From NCBI GenBank assembly GCA_036490475.1, contig DASXDT010000006.1, forward strand, positions 1,364,001-1,428,000: 64,000 nt of DNA. Direction: 5' to 3'. Below are positions 34,286 to 43,625 of this stretch, piece after piece; positions within the stretch are counted from its first letter, which is position 1; the number at the start of each line of letters is the position of its first letter. A program made the translations under genes and the position numbers. Below the pieces are notes generated by a model that saw only the letters and a program-made list of their open reading frames with translations, was not told where the DNA came from and did not search any database. This DNA is from Candidatus Tumulicola sp. Its GTDB lineage: Bacteria; Vulcanimicrobiota; Vulcanimicrobiia; Vulcanimicrobiales; Vulcanimicrobiaceae.

Positions 34286-35106
34286 AGATTAGCGTCGTTC
34301 GGTTTCTGCGCGGCGGCACGGCTTAACCGGTTCATGAACGTCGTAAAGATCAGCCCCGCGAGCGACAGCAGTGCGACGGCGATACCCGAGATCGAGGCGG
34401 CATCCATTCTCGTCGCCTGAAGATCCGGATCGACGACGATTCTTATCGGCTTCTCGATGTGCATAATTTGCGCTGCGCCAGGCAGCCGGAGTGTCCCGGA
34501 AGCGAGCAACACCAACATTCCATCGTGTTGCGGAACGACGATCCAGCTCCACTTCACAAAGCACGGATTATTATCGTCGATCGCGGGCTCCGTCGATGAT
34601 GTGATGCCGACGCTCACGATGTGAAGTTGGGTCTGCTTCACAGCCTCGTGCAGCTTCGGATCGCATTGGTTGGTCTTCATGCCGGCGTCTTGCAGTTTGG
34701 CATCCAGAACGAACGCGCTTCCCACGAGTGCATGTTTGCCGGCGATGCTGTTCTCATTAAACGCAGAAAACAGTAAGCGCGGCGTCACGCGCGCTTCAGT
34801 ATACTGCTCGTCTTGAAACTCGCGCGCTAGTTTCTGGGACTGGTGAAGCGCGCGATTCGAATCGACGTATACGCTCACCCAGTGTGCGCTCGCCATCGCT
34901 AAGATCAGCAACACTGCGAACGCACCCATGTAGTCGAGCACGCGTCCCGTGCGCCGCCGCAACTCGTAAATCCGCAACTGCGAAGGGTCGACGACGTGCT
35001 TTGCAACCTGCCGGCGCAGTTCGCTCGAAACGACGTAATAAACGACGGTCGCAACGGCGAACGCTACGATCACGAACCAAAAGACGAGCAGCATCGTCGA
35101 CGGCAT
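34282..35106 (-). CDS. Membrane protein with extracytoplasmic middle domain
   Basis: A 274-residue protein. Membrane segments lie at about residues 6-26 and 58-78, and a C-terminal one at 243-262 (ISGIAVALLSLAGLIFTTFMN). Between the second and third is a periplasmic-type domain of about 160 residues with two Cys (NQCDPKLH; NNPCFVKW), possibly a disulfide. No recognised family. GAGG precedes the ATG. It lies 27 bases downstream of the D,D-carboxypeptidase gene on the same strand and is likely in its operon. Confidence 0.65.
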   Translation of the reverse strand: MPSTMLLVFWFVIVAFAVATVVYYVVSSELRRQVAKHVVDPSQLRIYELRRRTGRVLDYMGAFAVLLILAMASAHWVSVYVDSNRALHQSQKLAREFQDEQYTEARVTPRLLFSAFNENSIAGKHALVGSAFVLDAKLQDAGMKTNQCDPKLHEAVKQTQLHIVSVGITSSTEPAIDDNNPCFVKWSWIVVPQHDGMLVLLASGTLRLPGAAQIMHIEKPIRIVVDPDLQATRMDAASISGIAVALLSLAGLIFTTFMNRLSRAAAQKPNDANL

Positions 35107-35133
35107 GGCAAAACCTCGACTGGAAAAATAGGT

Positions 35134-36774
35134 CTAGTAGTCTCTCCACAGGATCGCGGCGACCGTTCCCTCATCTTGGAACACGTTGGTGATGTCGAGG
35201 ATCTCTTTGATGGGAATGTTGTTAATCGTCAATTCGAACGTTAGGTGGCGGCCGCTCTTCGTATTGATGTATCCGCCGAGCGCTTGCGCTTTCAGTTCCA
35301 TGCCGCCGGTCGGTCCCGCGCCGACATAGGTTCCGGTCTTGGCGTGAACCTTTGCGAGAGCGCCGGCCAACGTCGGGTCCTTCGTGAAATCTTTGACGAA
35401 GGCCAGCGAACCATCGACGCCCAGGCTCGGCAGCGCATCTTCGAACGCTGCTGCAGCCGGACTCTTCGCCAGCTCCTCGAGCATCGTCGTCACCGCGATA
35501 TTGGTGGCGGTCGTTTCGCCGCCGCCGCTACCGTCGATGAAGTGGTATTGATCCGCGTTGACGTTCCAATGCGCGGCCAAATCCTTGCGCTCCCATGCGA
35601 GTGCGGCCGGCATCGAATTCGCGCCATACTTCGTTCCAAGCAGAACCAGGCTCGTGTCGGCGCCGATGTTGTAGCTGATCTTCAACACGAACTTCGCGTC
35701 TTGTCCGTACCGCATGCCGGTGAGCTGCGCGACGCGATTCGCGACGCGGTACGATCCCCACGCCGGGAGCAGCGCAACGGGATTCTGTTGTACCGTCGGT
35801 GCTGCGACCGTCACGCCGGCCGCGCGAAGTTGTTCGATCAACACCGTGCGCGCGTAGTTCGACGGCTGCACGATGCGCACGGTCTGCACCAGCGTCGGCT
35901 TTCCCGTCAGGGGCGGTTTGAAGTCGCTGGGCAGCGACCCGGTAATCGTCGAGGCGCAGGCGGGATTGCCGATGCACGACGGCAGCTCGGGATCGATCTT
36001 GAGCGTGTCTTTGCTGTTGGCCGCTCCGACACGCAGCTTGTTTACGATTTGCAGCGCCGACGAAACCGGTCGCGAGGTCAGGTTCGCGGTCGCACCAGTC
36101 TTGCCGCCGGGAACGATCGTCATGTCGACCACGTCGTCGTTCACGAAAATCGGGCGCACGTTGAACTGATCGCGGAAGAACCACGGTTTGAAAAGGCGGT
36201 CGTCGATCACGACGTTGCCGGCGACCCGCTTGATGCCGGCCGCTCGAATCGCCTGCGCGAGGCGCGCGTAGCCCGCGAGCGGATTGGGCTTGGTGAGGAT
36301 GGCGTTGCCGAGGCCATCGGCTTCGTTGTGATCCCAGTCGCTAACGGCGATCGTGCCGTCGGGATTCAAACGGCCGCCCATCGTTAAATCGCCGGACGCG
36401 ACAACGATGAGGTTGCCATGCAGCACGCCGCCGCCATCGATCGTTCCGGTACGATAGATCGGCGTGTCGTAGGTATGGTTCGGCCCGACCGCGTTGAGCA
36501 GTTGGCCGATGCTGAACACTTTGCGCACCGATCCGATGTAGAACTTGCGCTGCGAGTTGAGGTCGATCAGGACCTTATCACCGTCCATCACGCGCAGTCC
36601 CCAAACGCCGCCTTTGTAGCGCGCCTTATCCAAGACCGCCTGAATGTTGGAAGGGACGGCGGTCGCAGACGTGTCTTGTGCAACGACCGTCGAGCGCGGC
36701 GTTAGCGCCGCACCAACAGCACCAGCGAGAGCGAGCGAAATAGCTACGTAACGAAATCGCGCATGACCAATCAT
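35134..36774 (-). CDS. dacB: D-alanyl-D-alanine carboxypeptidase/endopeptidase, PBP4 (S13) family
   Basis: A 546-residue periplasmic peptidoglycan hydrolase with a signal peptide (ISLALAGAVGAAL). The penicillin-binding triad is present: SVRK (Ser about 82, the SxxK motif), SYN (SxN) in KISYNIGAD, and KTG in HAKTGTY. GNLIVVASGDLTMGG and NVVIDDRLF are S13-specific blocks between motifs 1 and 2. It trims pentapeptides or cleaves cross-links. GGAGG lies upstream of the ATG. The start overlaps the 5' region of the divergent regulator gene at 36763. Confidence 0.9.
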   Translation of the reverse strand: MIGHARFRYVAISLALAGAVGAALTPRSTVVAQDTSATAVPSNIQAVLDKARYKGGVWGLRVMDGDKVLIDLNSQRKFYIGSVRKVFSIGQLLNAVGPNHTYDTPIYRTGTIDGGGVLHGNLIVVASGDLTMGGRLNPDGTIAVSDWDHNEADGLGNAILTKPNPLAGYARLAQAIRAAGIKRVAGNVVIDDRLFKPWFFRDQFNVRPIFVNDDVVDMTIVPGGKTGATANLTSRPVSSALQIVNKLRVGAANSKDTLKIDPELPSCIGNPACASTITGSLPSDFKPPLTGKPTLVQTVRIVQPSNYARTVLIEQLRAAGVTVAAPTVQQNPVALLPAWGSYRVANRVAQLTGMRYGQDAKFVLKISYNIGADTSLVLLGTKYGANSMPAALAWERKDLAAHWNVNADQYHFIDGSGGGETTATNIAVTTMLEELAKSPAAAAFEDALPSLGVDGSLAFVKDFTKDPTLAGALAKVHAKTGTYVGAGPTGGMELKAQALGGYINTKSGRHLTFELTINNIPIKEILDITNVFQDEGTVAAILWRDY

Positions 36775-36810
36775 TTACCAAGCACCTCCGACACTCGCGG
36801 GTTCGTTAGC

Positions 36811-38520
36811 ATGGTTGGCTTGCCTGCTTGCGAAGGGTGGGTCGTCGGGCGACTCGAATTCACGCGTCCCGATTGCGAGGTCAAGTATTTGCCGTACGCC
36901 GACCCAGAGAAGTCTTTTGACGCCGCCGTCAATCATTTGTTCCGGCACTTAGCCGACGCTTCGGCGCTGCGCAAAAATCCGCTTACCTCAGCGTTTTTCA
37001 CGGGTGCGAAAACGAAAACTGGCGACGCCGGTGCGTTGTTTGCCATTCGAAATCGGATCGCTTGTGAAGCCGATGCGTGTTGCTCGGATGCTGCGATTAC
37101 CGGCTCCGGCGAAGGCGCCCGCCGGCAACGAGCGATCATCCAAGCCATTCTTTCCGGCGACGACATCGCGCCGGTCGCCAAACGCCTACAGCTTTCGCGC
37201 CGGCAATACTATCGCGAACGACATGCGATCTGTTCGCACATCGCGCAGCGTATGCGCCCGGCCAAGGACACGTCTTCGCGCATCTCCGCATACGACTCGA
37301 AGCAGTTGTTATTCAATCGCGCTTCCGCATTTTGCGATCAAGGACTCGGCACGCGTGCGGTTGCGCTTCTCGACCATGCTTGGACGGGTTTTTCTCCAGG
37401 TCACGGACGGTTAACGGCCGGCCTCGAACTTGCCGACGCGCTGATCGTCGCCGGCCAACTGCCGCGCGCACGAAAACTGCTAGATCGCAGCGCTGTCGAC
37501 ATCGAAACAAGCGCCGGCGACGAATGGACGGCGCTATCGGAACGCGCTGCACTCGTTGAGGCGCGCTACGCCCTCGCGCTTGGCTCGGATGCTACCGCTG
37601 CCGCAGCGCTCGAAGAGCTAGTAAACCGTCAGACGCACGCGCAACGGGTCGATGACCTCGCGCTCGACGCGCTCGTCGAATCCGGACTGTTGCACTGCGC
37701 GAACGCGCGTTTTTCGCCGGCCCGCAAAACATTGGGTCGCGCCAATGTCGTTGCATCGAAGATCCAAAACCTGGCTCCGCACCGCCGCGTGTCGCTTGCG
37801 CTGCTGAACGCCTATTGCGCTGAGGATTTAGCCGACGAATATCGAGGATCGTATCAGCGCTTCTCGTCGGCGCTCGAACTCAGCATCGCCAACGCGTCGG
37901 TACGCGGAGCGCTCGAATCGACGATCGGCCTGATGGGCTATTACGGCTCGGTCGGCCGCAACGATGAGATGTTGACGATGGCGGAGCGTGCTTTAGAACT
38001 TGCGCGCGCGACGGAGGGTCAGCGCTATTTAGTCTTCGCCGCGGCGTGGATCGCGACGACGCTTTTGAAAACGCCGTATTGGCAAGCCGCCGATCCGCTC
38101 GTCTTCGAAGCCGAACGCATCGCGCTACCCGGTACGCTGCACTGGACGTTCTTGAAGGAGGCACAGGCCGATTTCTTCGCCCACACCGCGCGCTACGCGA
38201 ACGCCGAGCAATCGTTCGCAGAGGCCGGCAAAGCCGCGTCGACCTTGCAAAACAAGAAGTGGCAGGCGATCGTATTGCGCGATTCAGGACTCATGCTGAA
38301 ACGGATCGGAAGCCTCGAGAGCGCCGACTCGATGCGGCGTGCCGTCGAACTTGCGGAGAGCGCCGCCGGTGCGTGGACGCTCTCGCTGACGTATCGAGCC
38401 GCCTCGGAAGTTCTGCCCGAAGCGCGACCAGCGCGTCAAAAACAGAAAGTGACAACGGCTGCCGCGGTGCAACGCAAGCGCAGCCCCGGTCTTTCGTTGC
38501 TTGGAGGCGTCGCTCGGTAA
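36811..38520 (+). CDS. HTH plus TPR-like helical-repeat regulator
   Basis: About 569 residues from the ATG at 36811 (MVGLPACEGW); an upstream ATG at 36763 would run over the start of dacB. Residues about 100-150 hold a helix-turn-helix (QAILSGDDIAPVAKRLQLSRRQYYRERH). The rest is a long array of TPR-like helices (ALLDHAWTGFSP, LADALIVAGQLPRARKLLDR, AVELAESAAGAWTLSL), like activator proteins with a C-terminal helical sensor. No Walker motifs. The N-terminal 80 residues are unassigned. A strong terminator follows at 38543-38587. Targets unknown. Confidence 0.7.
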   Translation: MVGLPACEGWVVGRLEFTRPDCEVKYLPYADPEKSFDAAVNHLFRHLADASALRKNPLTSAFFTGAKTKTGDAGALFAIRNRIACEADACCSDAAITGSGEGARRQRAIIQAILSGDDIAPVAKRLQLSRRQYYRERHAICSHIAQRMRPAKDTSSRISAYDSKQLLFNRASAFCDQGLGTRAVALLDHAWTGFSPGHGRLTAGLELADALIVAGQLPRARKLLDRSAVDIETSAGDEWTALSERAALVEARYALALGSDATAAAALEELVNRQTHAQRVDDLALDALVESGLLHCANARFSPARKTLGRANVVASKIQNLAPHRRVSLALLNAYCAEDLADEYRGSYQRFSSALELSIANASVRGALESTIGLMGYYGSVGRNDEMLTMAERALELARATEGQRYLVFAAAWIATTLLKTPYWQAADPLVFEAERIALPGTLHWTFLKEAQADFFAHTARYANAEQSFAEAGKAASTLQNKKWQAIVLRDSGLMLKRIGSLESADSMRRAVELAESAAGAWTLSLTYRAASEVLPEARPARQKQKVTTAAAVQRKRSPGLSLLGGVAR

Positions 38521-38542
38521 CGTAAGCGCCGCTTTGTGCCAC

Positions 38543-38587
38543 GCCGCTCTCCGTTGTGCCATGCACTTCGAAGGGGCGGCTTTTTTT
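38543..38587 (+). terminator. Intrinsic terminator
   Basis: GCCGCTCT (38543-38550) pairs with GGGGCGGC (38573-38580), with two G-U pairs, and is followed directly by seven T (38581-38587). This is the clearest Rho-independent terminator in the window. It separates the regulator from the propeller genes. Confidence 0.65.
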
Positions 38588-38643
38588 ATACGACGAAGGC
38601 GCGATTCGTACCGACTTCGCCATGACGTATTTGGGAGAACGAC

Positions 38644-39567
38644 ATGCTGCTTCGAATCAAATTTGCACTTCTCGCCGGCATTCTGCTCGGATCGACCGCG
38701 CTAACGGTAGACGCGCGCGGCGGCACATTGCGGAACGGCGAGCAACTCCGGCACAGCTGGATCTCGCAAAAAGAGTACGCACGAGCGAAATCGAGCGGCT
38801 TGCTGTTCGTCTCGGATTTCGGCAATCACGTCGTCGACATATTCGCAGCCAAGAACCCGAAGCTACCCATCGGCCAGGTGCAAGGGTTGTTGAGCCAACC
38901 GGCGGCGCTCGCAGTCGATAAATCCGATAATTTGTACGTCTACGATGAACGTGGGGGTTACATTCTTGAGTTTAAACCTCCGTATACGGGTCCATATGTA
39001 AAGAGGTTTTCGGGTTTTTGGGGACCAGCCCCGAGCATCACCGTCGACTCCAGCGGAACGCTGTATATCGCCGCATCGCTCAACCAAGTGTACGAGTTTC
39101 CGCACGGCCAAACGAACGGCAAGGGCATCAACCTGCCGGTAGCGCCGAACGGCGTCACGCTCGATTCGAGCGGGAACCTCGTCTGCACGTATAACGCCGC
39201 GGGCGCCGCCGGTGTATTCCAGCTAACAAAGGCTTCGCGCATTCCTACGAATTTGCTCATTCCGCTCGAGGCAAGCAGCGCCGACATTGCGTTCGACAAC
39301 AGCGGCAACTTAGTCGTTGAGGACTCGGATGGAGCGTATATTAACGTCTATCCGCCGGGTTCAACGAAACCGTCCAAGACGTTCGATGACGGTTTTACAA
39401 ATCCGAACCACATGGTTTTCGATTCGAGCCGGCAACATCTGTACGTTTCCGATTACGGCAATAACACGGTAAAAGTTATCGCGTATCCGTCTGGGACGGT
39501 GCAGTCACAGCTCACCGGTTTTGTTAACGCGACAGGCGTGGCCGTAAGCCCGGCTGCGATCCCGTAG
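38644..39567 (+). CDS. Exported beta-propeller protein (NHL-like), copy C
   Basis: A 307-residue protein with a signal peptide (LLAGILLGSTALTVDA) but no lipobox Cys, so it is probably secreted or periplasmic. Repeats: LLFVSDFGNHVVDIFA, LAVDKSDNLYVYDE, ITVDSSGTLYIAA, VTLDSSGNLVCTY, IAFDNSGNLVVED, MVFDSSRQHLYVSDYGNNTVKV: six propeller blades. The linker KPPYTGP is the family connector. It is the first of a run of propeller genes (38644-44624), interrupted only by a GH51 enzyme. Confidence 0.8.
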   Translation: MLLRIKFALLAGILLGSTALTVDARGGTLRNGEQLRHSWISQKEYARAKSSGLLFVSDFGNHVVDIFAAKNPKLPIGQVQGLLSQPAALAVDKSDNLYVYDERGGYILEFKPPYTGPYVKRFSGFWGPAPSITVDSSGTLYIAASLNQVYEFPHGQTNGKGINLPVAPNGVTLDSSGNLVCTYNAAGAAGVFQLTKASRIPTNLLIPLEASSADIAFDNSGNLVVEDSDGAYINVYPPGSTKPSKTFDDGFTNPNHMVFDSSRQHLYVSDYGNNTVKVIAYPSGTVQSQLTGFVNATGVAVSPAAIP

Positions 39568-39591
39568 CTCGATCGTAAGGAGAGAATAAAC

Positions 39592-40743
39592 ATGCGCTTC
39601 TTGACACCGCGAGCTCATGCGCTCGCCGCGGTCACCCTTATCGCTCTCGCCAGTGGTTGCGCCGGCCGAGCATCGCAGTTCGCGCCTTCCGTACAAAGCG
39701 CGGGGGCCGTCGCAACGAGCCGAGTGCCGCAGCGACTGCAGCGATACGTCCGCAACGGCCTCGTGTCGTTAGTCCCGCTCGACATCCGACGGCCATCGCC
39801 ACCGAGTGGAATGCGCTTTAAGAGCCCAGGACACAACGATGCCGCCGAAGTTGCGTGGGTATCCGGCTTTGAGTTTCCGTCGCTGATCGGGGAGTTTACT
39901 ATTCCCAACAAAAATAACGACGGTCCGATCTGTCAAACGCCGGGCGTGAGCGCCGTCAATAGCCTCGGTACCGACGCAAGCGGCAACCTGTGGGTTCCGG
40001 CGGGCAACAACGGGCCTCCGACCGGCTCGACGCAGCAGTTTACGTGCAGCGGTGGAGTCGGGCTCAGCATTCCCGATCCGTACGGCCAGCCCGGAGACGT
40101 CACCTTCGATAGTAAAGGCGACATAATCGTCGGGAACACCATCGACTACGCGCCCTTCAACGGCGGTTACTACATAGTTGCCGGAACGGCGAATATCTAC
40201 AGCGCGAGCGGAGTACTGATCGGTGGGTTTTCCGACCCGTCATTCTCTGCACCGCATCCGCCGGGGTTCGATAACTTTAACGAGCTTATCGGCGTCGCGG
40301 TCGATGCGCACGATAACTGCTACGTCTCTCATTACGATTTGACGGGCGCAGGCGAAGTCGTCGAGTTTCCAAGCTGCAAGCCCGCAAACAAGGGCAAAAT
40401 TCTCGCCGGTCCGCACCCGTGGTCGCCGGGTAAGCCCCAATTCGACGCGGCGGGCAACCTCGTGATTACGGATTTTGCCACGGCGGACTTCTACCACGAA
40501 GAATATGTGAGCATTTACGCCCCACCGTACGACAAGCCGGCGACGAAGACGTTTAAGCTTATTGGCGCATCTATCTCGTGCCCGCTTAGTTCGGATCAAA
40601 AAAGCCTATACTGTGCGAACGTTTACCTCGGGAGCGTCGACGTGTACTCATACCCCGCCGGTAAATATCAGTATAGCTTCAATAAGGGTCTGCAAACGTA
40701 CGGCGCGACGGGCATCGCACTGGCGCCGGCCGGTTCGAAATAA
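39592..40743 (+). CDS. Beta-propeller lipoprotein (NHL-like), copy D
   Basis: A 383-residue protein, larger than its neighbours. The signal peptide ends in a lipobox LASGC, so it is probably a lipoprotein. Blades include LGTDASGNLWVPAGNN, VTFDSKGDIIVGN, VAVDAHDNCYVSHYD and FDAAGNLVITDFA. The connector IYAPPYDKPATKTF is as in the others. AAGGAG (39576-39582 region) precedes the ATG. It may be co-transcribed with copy C (24 bases apart) and with the GH51 enzyme (9 bases apart). Confidence 0.8.
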   Translation: MRFLTPRAHALAAVTLIALASGCAGRASQFAPSVQSAGAVATSRVPQRLQRYVRNGLVSLVPLDIRRPSPPSGMRFKSPGHNDAAEVAWVSGFEFPSLIGEFTIPNKNNDGPICQTPGVSAVNSLGTDASGNLWVPAGNNGPPTGSTQQFTCSGGVGLSIPDPYGQPGDVTFDSKGDIIVGNTIDYAPFNGGYYIVAGTANIYSASGVLIGGFSDPSFSAPHPPGFDNFNELIGVAVDAHDNCYVSHYDLTGAGEVVEFPSCKPANKGKILAGPHPWSPGKPQFDAAGNLVITDFATADFYHEEYVSIYAPPYDKPATKTFKLIGASISCPLSSDQKSLYCANVYLGSVDVYSYPAGKYQYSFNKGLQTYGATGIALAPAGSK

Positions 40744-40752
40744 CCGCGAGTC

Positions 40753-42402
40753 TTGGACGATGTCACTCGACGCGAGTTTCTTCGCGGCACTATTCTTGGC
40801 GGAGGGGCGCTCTTGCTATCAAGTGCAGTCGCGGTCGCGGCGGATTCGCGCGTGGAGATTCTGCTCGACGAACCGATCGGGCGGATCTCGCCAAACCTCT
40901 ACGGGCACTTCGCTGAAAACCTCGGCGGCGTCATCTACGATGGCATTTGGGTTGGAAGAGACTCGAAAATTGCCAACGTCGCTGGCGTGCGCCGGGCGTT
41001 AATCGAGCAAATGCGCAGCATCAAGGCGCCAATCGTGCGGTTTCCGGGCGGATGCTTCGCCGACAGCTATGATTGGCGCGACGGCATCGGGCCGCCCGAG
41101 CAGCGCCCGCGGCGCACCAACTTCTGGGCGTCGCAGTTGCCGGCCGGCGCGCCGCGCGATCAGCGCTACGATCCCAATCAGTTCGGTACCAATGAGTTCG
41201 TCGATTTCTGCCGCGCTACCGGGAGCCAACCATATCTAGCAGCCAACGTGCGCAGCCTTCCGGCTGAAGAGTTCGGCCATTGGGTGGAATACTGCAACGC
41301 GCCGGCCGGCAGCACGACGCTTGCCGATGCGCGCGGTTCACAGGGCGATGCCGCGCCGTTCGGCGTGCGCTATTGGGGGGTTGGGAACGAGCCGTGGGGT
41401 TGTGGCGGCACGTTCACCCCGGCAGAGTACGCCGAAGAGTTTTGCCGCTACGTCGCGGCCGTTCCCGAGTCCACGTCGCCGCTTTCGTTGGTGGCGTCGG
41501 GTCCCGATAAGGACGATTGGAATTGGACGTCCGGATTTTTCGACGCGGTCGCGCGACGCGGTCAAAGTGAGTTCGGCGCGATCTTCGGCTTCGCGTTGCA
41601 CTACTACACCTGGAATCTGAGCCGTGGCCGTACGCAAGACTTTGTCGACGGCAAAGGCGATGCAGTAGCGTTCGACGCTGTCGATTGGTACGAGTTGCTG
41701 CGCCAGGGCGACCGGATGGAGACGCTGATCGACCGGCACTGGCAGATCATGGGCGAGACCGATCGGCAGCACGTTGTAAAGCTGGTGGTCGACGAGTGGG
41801 GCACGTGGTATCGCCCCGGCAGCTCGCCGACGCCCGAAAATCTCTTCGAACAGACGCCGACGCTGCGCGACGCGGTGTACAGCGCGATGACCCTCGACAC
41901 GTTCAATCGCAACGCCGATAAAGTCGCTATGGCGAATTGCGCGCAGCTCGTCAACTGTCTCAACAGCCTGTACCTTGCGCACGAGGATCGGTTTTGCGTA
42001 ACCCCGGTCGGCCACGTGTTCGCGATGTACGCCGACCATCAAGATGGCCAAGCCGTCCGAGCGATCTTCTCGGCGCCACGGGTCGCGTACGAGCGCGATG
42101 GCTCGGCCGCTTCATTTTGGGGGTTAAACGGTTCGGCCTCACTGCACGGAAAAACCGTCATACTGACCGTTACAAACCCACATATCAGCGTGGCGCGCGA
42201 AGCGACCGTCCGTATCCGCGGCGCGAACGTATCGAGCGCCGAGATGTCGGTGCTTACACACGCCGACATGCACGCCCACAATAGTTTTGACGATCCGAAT
42301 AGCATCGTTCCCGCCGCTTCGACTGCGGCAGTATCCGGAAGCGAAGTCACCGCAATGTTTCCACCCGCGTCGGTTACAAAGCTGACGCTCCAGTTGGCAT
42401 GA
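40753..42402 (+). CDS. GH51-family alpha-L-arabinofuranosidase, Tat-exported
   Basis: A 549-residue glycoside hydrolase. The N-terminus TRREFLRGTILGGGALLL is a twin-arginine signal, which supports the TTG start at 40753. The GH51 fold is shown by FPGGCFADSYDWRDGIGP, the acid/base Glu in WGVGNEPWGCGG and the nucleophile Glu in VVDEWGTWY, followed by a C-terminal beta domain. The enzyme removes arabinofuranosyl side chains from plant polysaccharide. It lies within a run of propeller lipoproteins, so these may be part of carbohydrate capture. The assignment to GH51 is firm; the precise substrate is inferred. Confidence 0.9.
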   Translation: MDDVTRREFLRGTILGGGALLLSSAVAVAADSRVEILLDEPIGRISPNLYGHFAENLGGVIYDGIWVGRDSKIANVAGVRRALIEQMRSIKAPIVRFPGGCFADSYDWRDGIGPPEQRPRRTNFWASQLPAGAPRDQRYDPNQFGTNEFVDFCRATGSQPYLAANVRSLPAEEFGHWVEYCNAPAGSTTLADARGSQGDAAPFGVRYWGVGNEPWGCGGTFTPAEYAEEFCRYVAAVPESTSPLSLVASGPDKDDWNWTSGFFDAVARRGQSEFGAIFGFALHYYTWNLSRGRTQDFVDGKGDAVAFDAVDWYELLRQGDRMETLIDRHWQIMGETDRQHVVKLVVDEWGTWYRPGSSPTPENLFEQTPTLRDAVYSAMTLDTFNRNADKVAMANCAQLVNCLNSLYLAHEDRFCVTPVGHVFAMYADHQDGQAVRAIFSAPRVAYERDGSAASFWGLNGSASLHGKTVILTVTNPHISVAREATVRIRGANVSSAEMSVLTHADMHAHNSFDDPNSIVPAASTAAVSGSEVTAMFPPASVTKLTLQLA

Positions 42403-42433
42403 GCACCAGTTGCATCATAGGGAGAATATCGGC

Positions 42434-43501
42434 ATGAACATTTCATTTGTAACGCGTTCGATTGTCGCAGTTTCTGCGAGCGCCGGACTGCTCGCGGGAT
42501 GCAGCGGAGGGGCATCCGTTCCGAATGGTGCTGGTTCGAGCGTATCGGGAAGCAGCATCGATTCTAAGGCTCAGCGGCCGAATTTTTCGGTGCTGCGAAC
42601 CGGAATGGTGGTGCAGCATCTCGACCGCAGCCCATCGCGGATGGCGAAGGGTGCGGCTTCGAAGACGTTGCTCTACATTTCCGACGTGGGCACGGGCACG
42701 GTTCAGGTTTTTACGTATCCGAAGGGTACCAATGTCGGCACGATCACGGGGTTCGGCTATCCGCAGGGCGTTTGTTCCGATTCGTCGGGAAACGTTTATG
42801 TTGCGGACGCCGGCTCGTCTCAGGTTTTCGAATACGCCCATGGTGGAACTGCGCCGATAGCGGTGTTGCCCGATCCGGGCGAATTCCCGGCGAGCTGTGC
42901 CGTCGATCCGAGCACCGGCAACCTCGCGGTGTCGAACCTGTTGTCGTCGACGCAGTTCGAGATCGGCAGCATCGCGATCTATCCCGCGGGTAGCACGACT
43001 CCGACCATTTACACCGATCCGGATTACGCCCGCGAGTATTTCCTCGCATACGATAACGCGAGCAACTTATACGTCGATGGCGTCGATTCTAGGACAGCCG
43101 CGTTTCGATATGCGGAGATGGCACCCAATGGCACGTTTACGGAGATCCCGATTAAAGGCGCAAAGCTCACGTTTCCTGGCGGCGTGCAAGTCGTAGGGAA
43201 GAACGTTGCCGTCGGCGATCAAGACGGTGCGTTGTGGGGAACGCCGGACGTGTATACCGTCTCGTCGAGCGGCAAGGTCGTGGCGCGTTCGACGCTGGCA
43301 ACATCGAATGGAGGCCGGGTCGGCGATCTCATAGAGTTTACGTTGACGCCGGCGAATTCGCCCAAGCAGATCATCGCGCCGGACGGCATCGGCGCCGCGG
43401 CGTACGTGAACGCGTGGCCGAAAGGCACGTACGGTTCGAGCATCAGCGGCGGTTTGGTGAATCCGTTGGGAACCGCACTGAGCGCACCACCAAAGAAGTA
43501 G
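42434..43501 (+). CDS. Beta-propeller lipoprotein (NHL-like), copy E
   Basis: A 355-residue protein starting MNISFVTRSIVAVSASAG, lipobox LLAGCSGG. GGGAG lies about 10 bases before the ATG. Blades: LLYISDVGTGTVQVFTYPKG, VCSDSSGNVYVADAGSSQVFEYA, CAVDPSTGNLAVSN, LAYDNASNLYVDGVD. The FTYPKGT / IYPAGST connector differs from the PPYTGKP type, so the group has at least two subfamilies. A hairpin terminator follows (43540-43568). Confidence 0.8.
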   Translation: MNISFVTRSIVAVSASAGLLAGCSGGASVPNGAGSSVSGSSIDSKAQRPNFSVLRTGMVVQHLDRSPSRMAKGAASKTLLYISDVGTGTVQVFTYPKGTNVGTITGFGYPQGVCSDSSGNVYVADAGSSQVFEYAHGGTAPIAVLPDPGEFPASCAVDPSTGNLAVSNLLSSTQFEIGSIAIYPAGSTTPTIYTDPDYAREYFLAYDNASNLYVDGVDSRTAAFRYAEMAPNGTFTEIPIKGAKLTFPGGVQVVGKNVAVGDQDGALWGTPDVYTVSSSGKVVARSTLATSNGGRVGDLIEFTLTPANSPKQIIAPDGIGAAAYVNAWPKGTYGSSISGGLVNPLGTALSAPPKK

Positions 43502-43508
43502 CAAGGCT

Positions 43509-43568
43509 TGCGCTATTCAGCGCAGTCGCCTGAATATTGGAAGGCACGGCTATTGCGGTCGTGCCTTC
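43509..43568 (+). terminator. Two hairpins after propeller copy E
   Basis: TGCGCT-ATTC-AGCGCA (43509-43524), then GAAGGCACG (43540-43548) pairing with CGTGCCTTC (43560-43568) across an 11-base loop. The second stem is perfect over 9 pairs. The T-tract is weak (CTTGCGTTT). Confidence 0.5.
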
Positions 43569-43625
43569 TTGCGTTTGCCTGCTCTCGAAGGCTGAGGCGG
43601 CGAGAACGCCTAACGCCTAGACGCT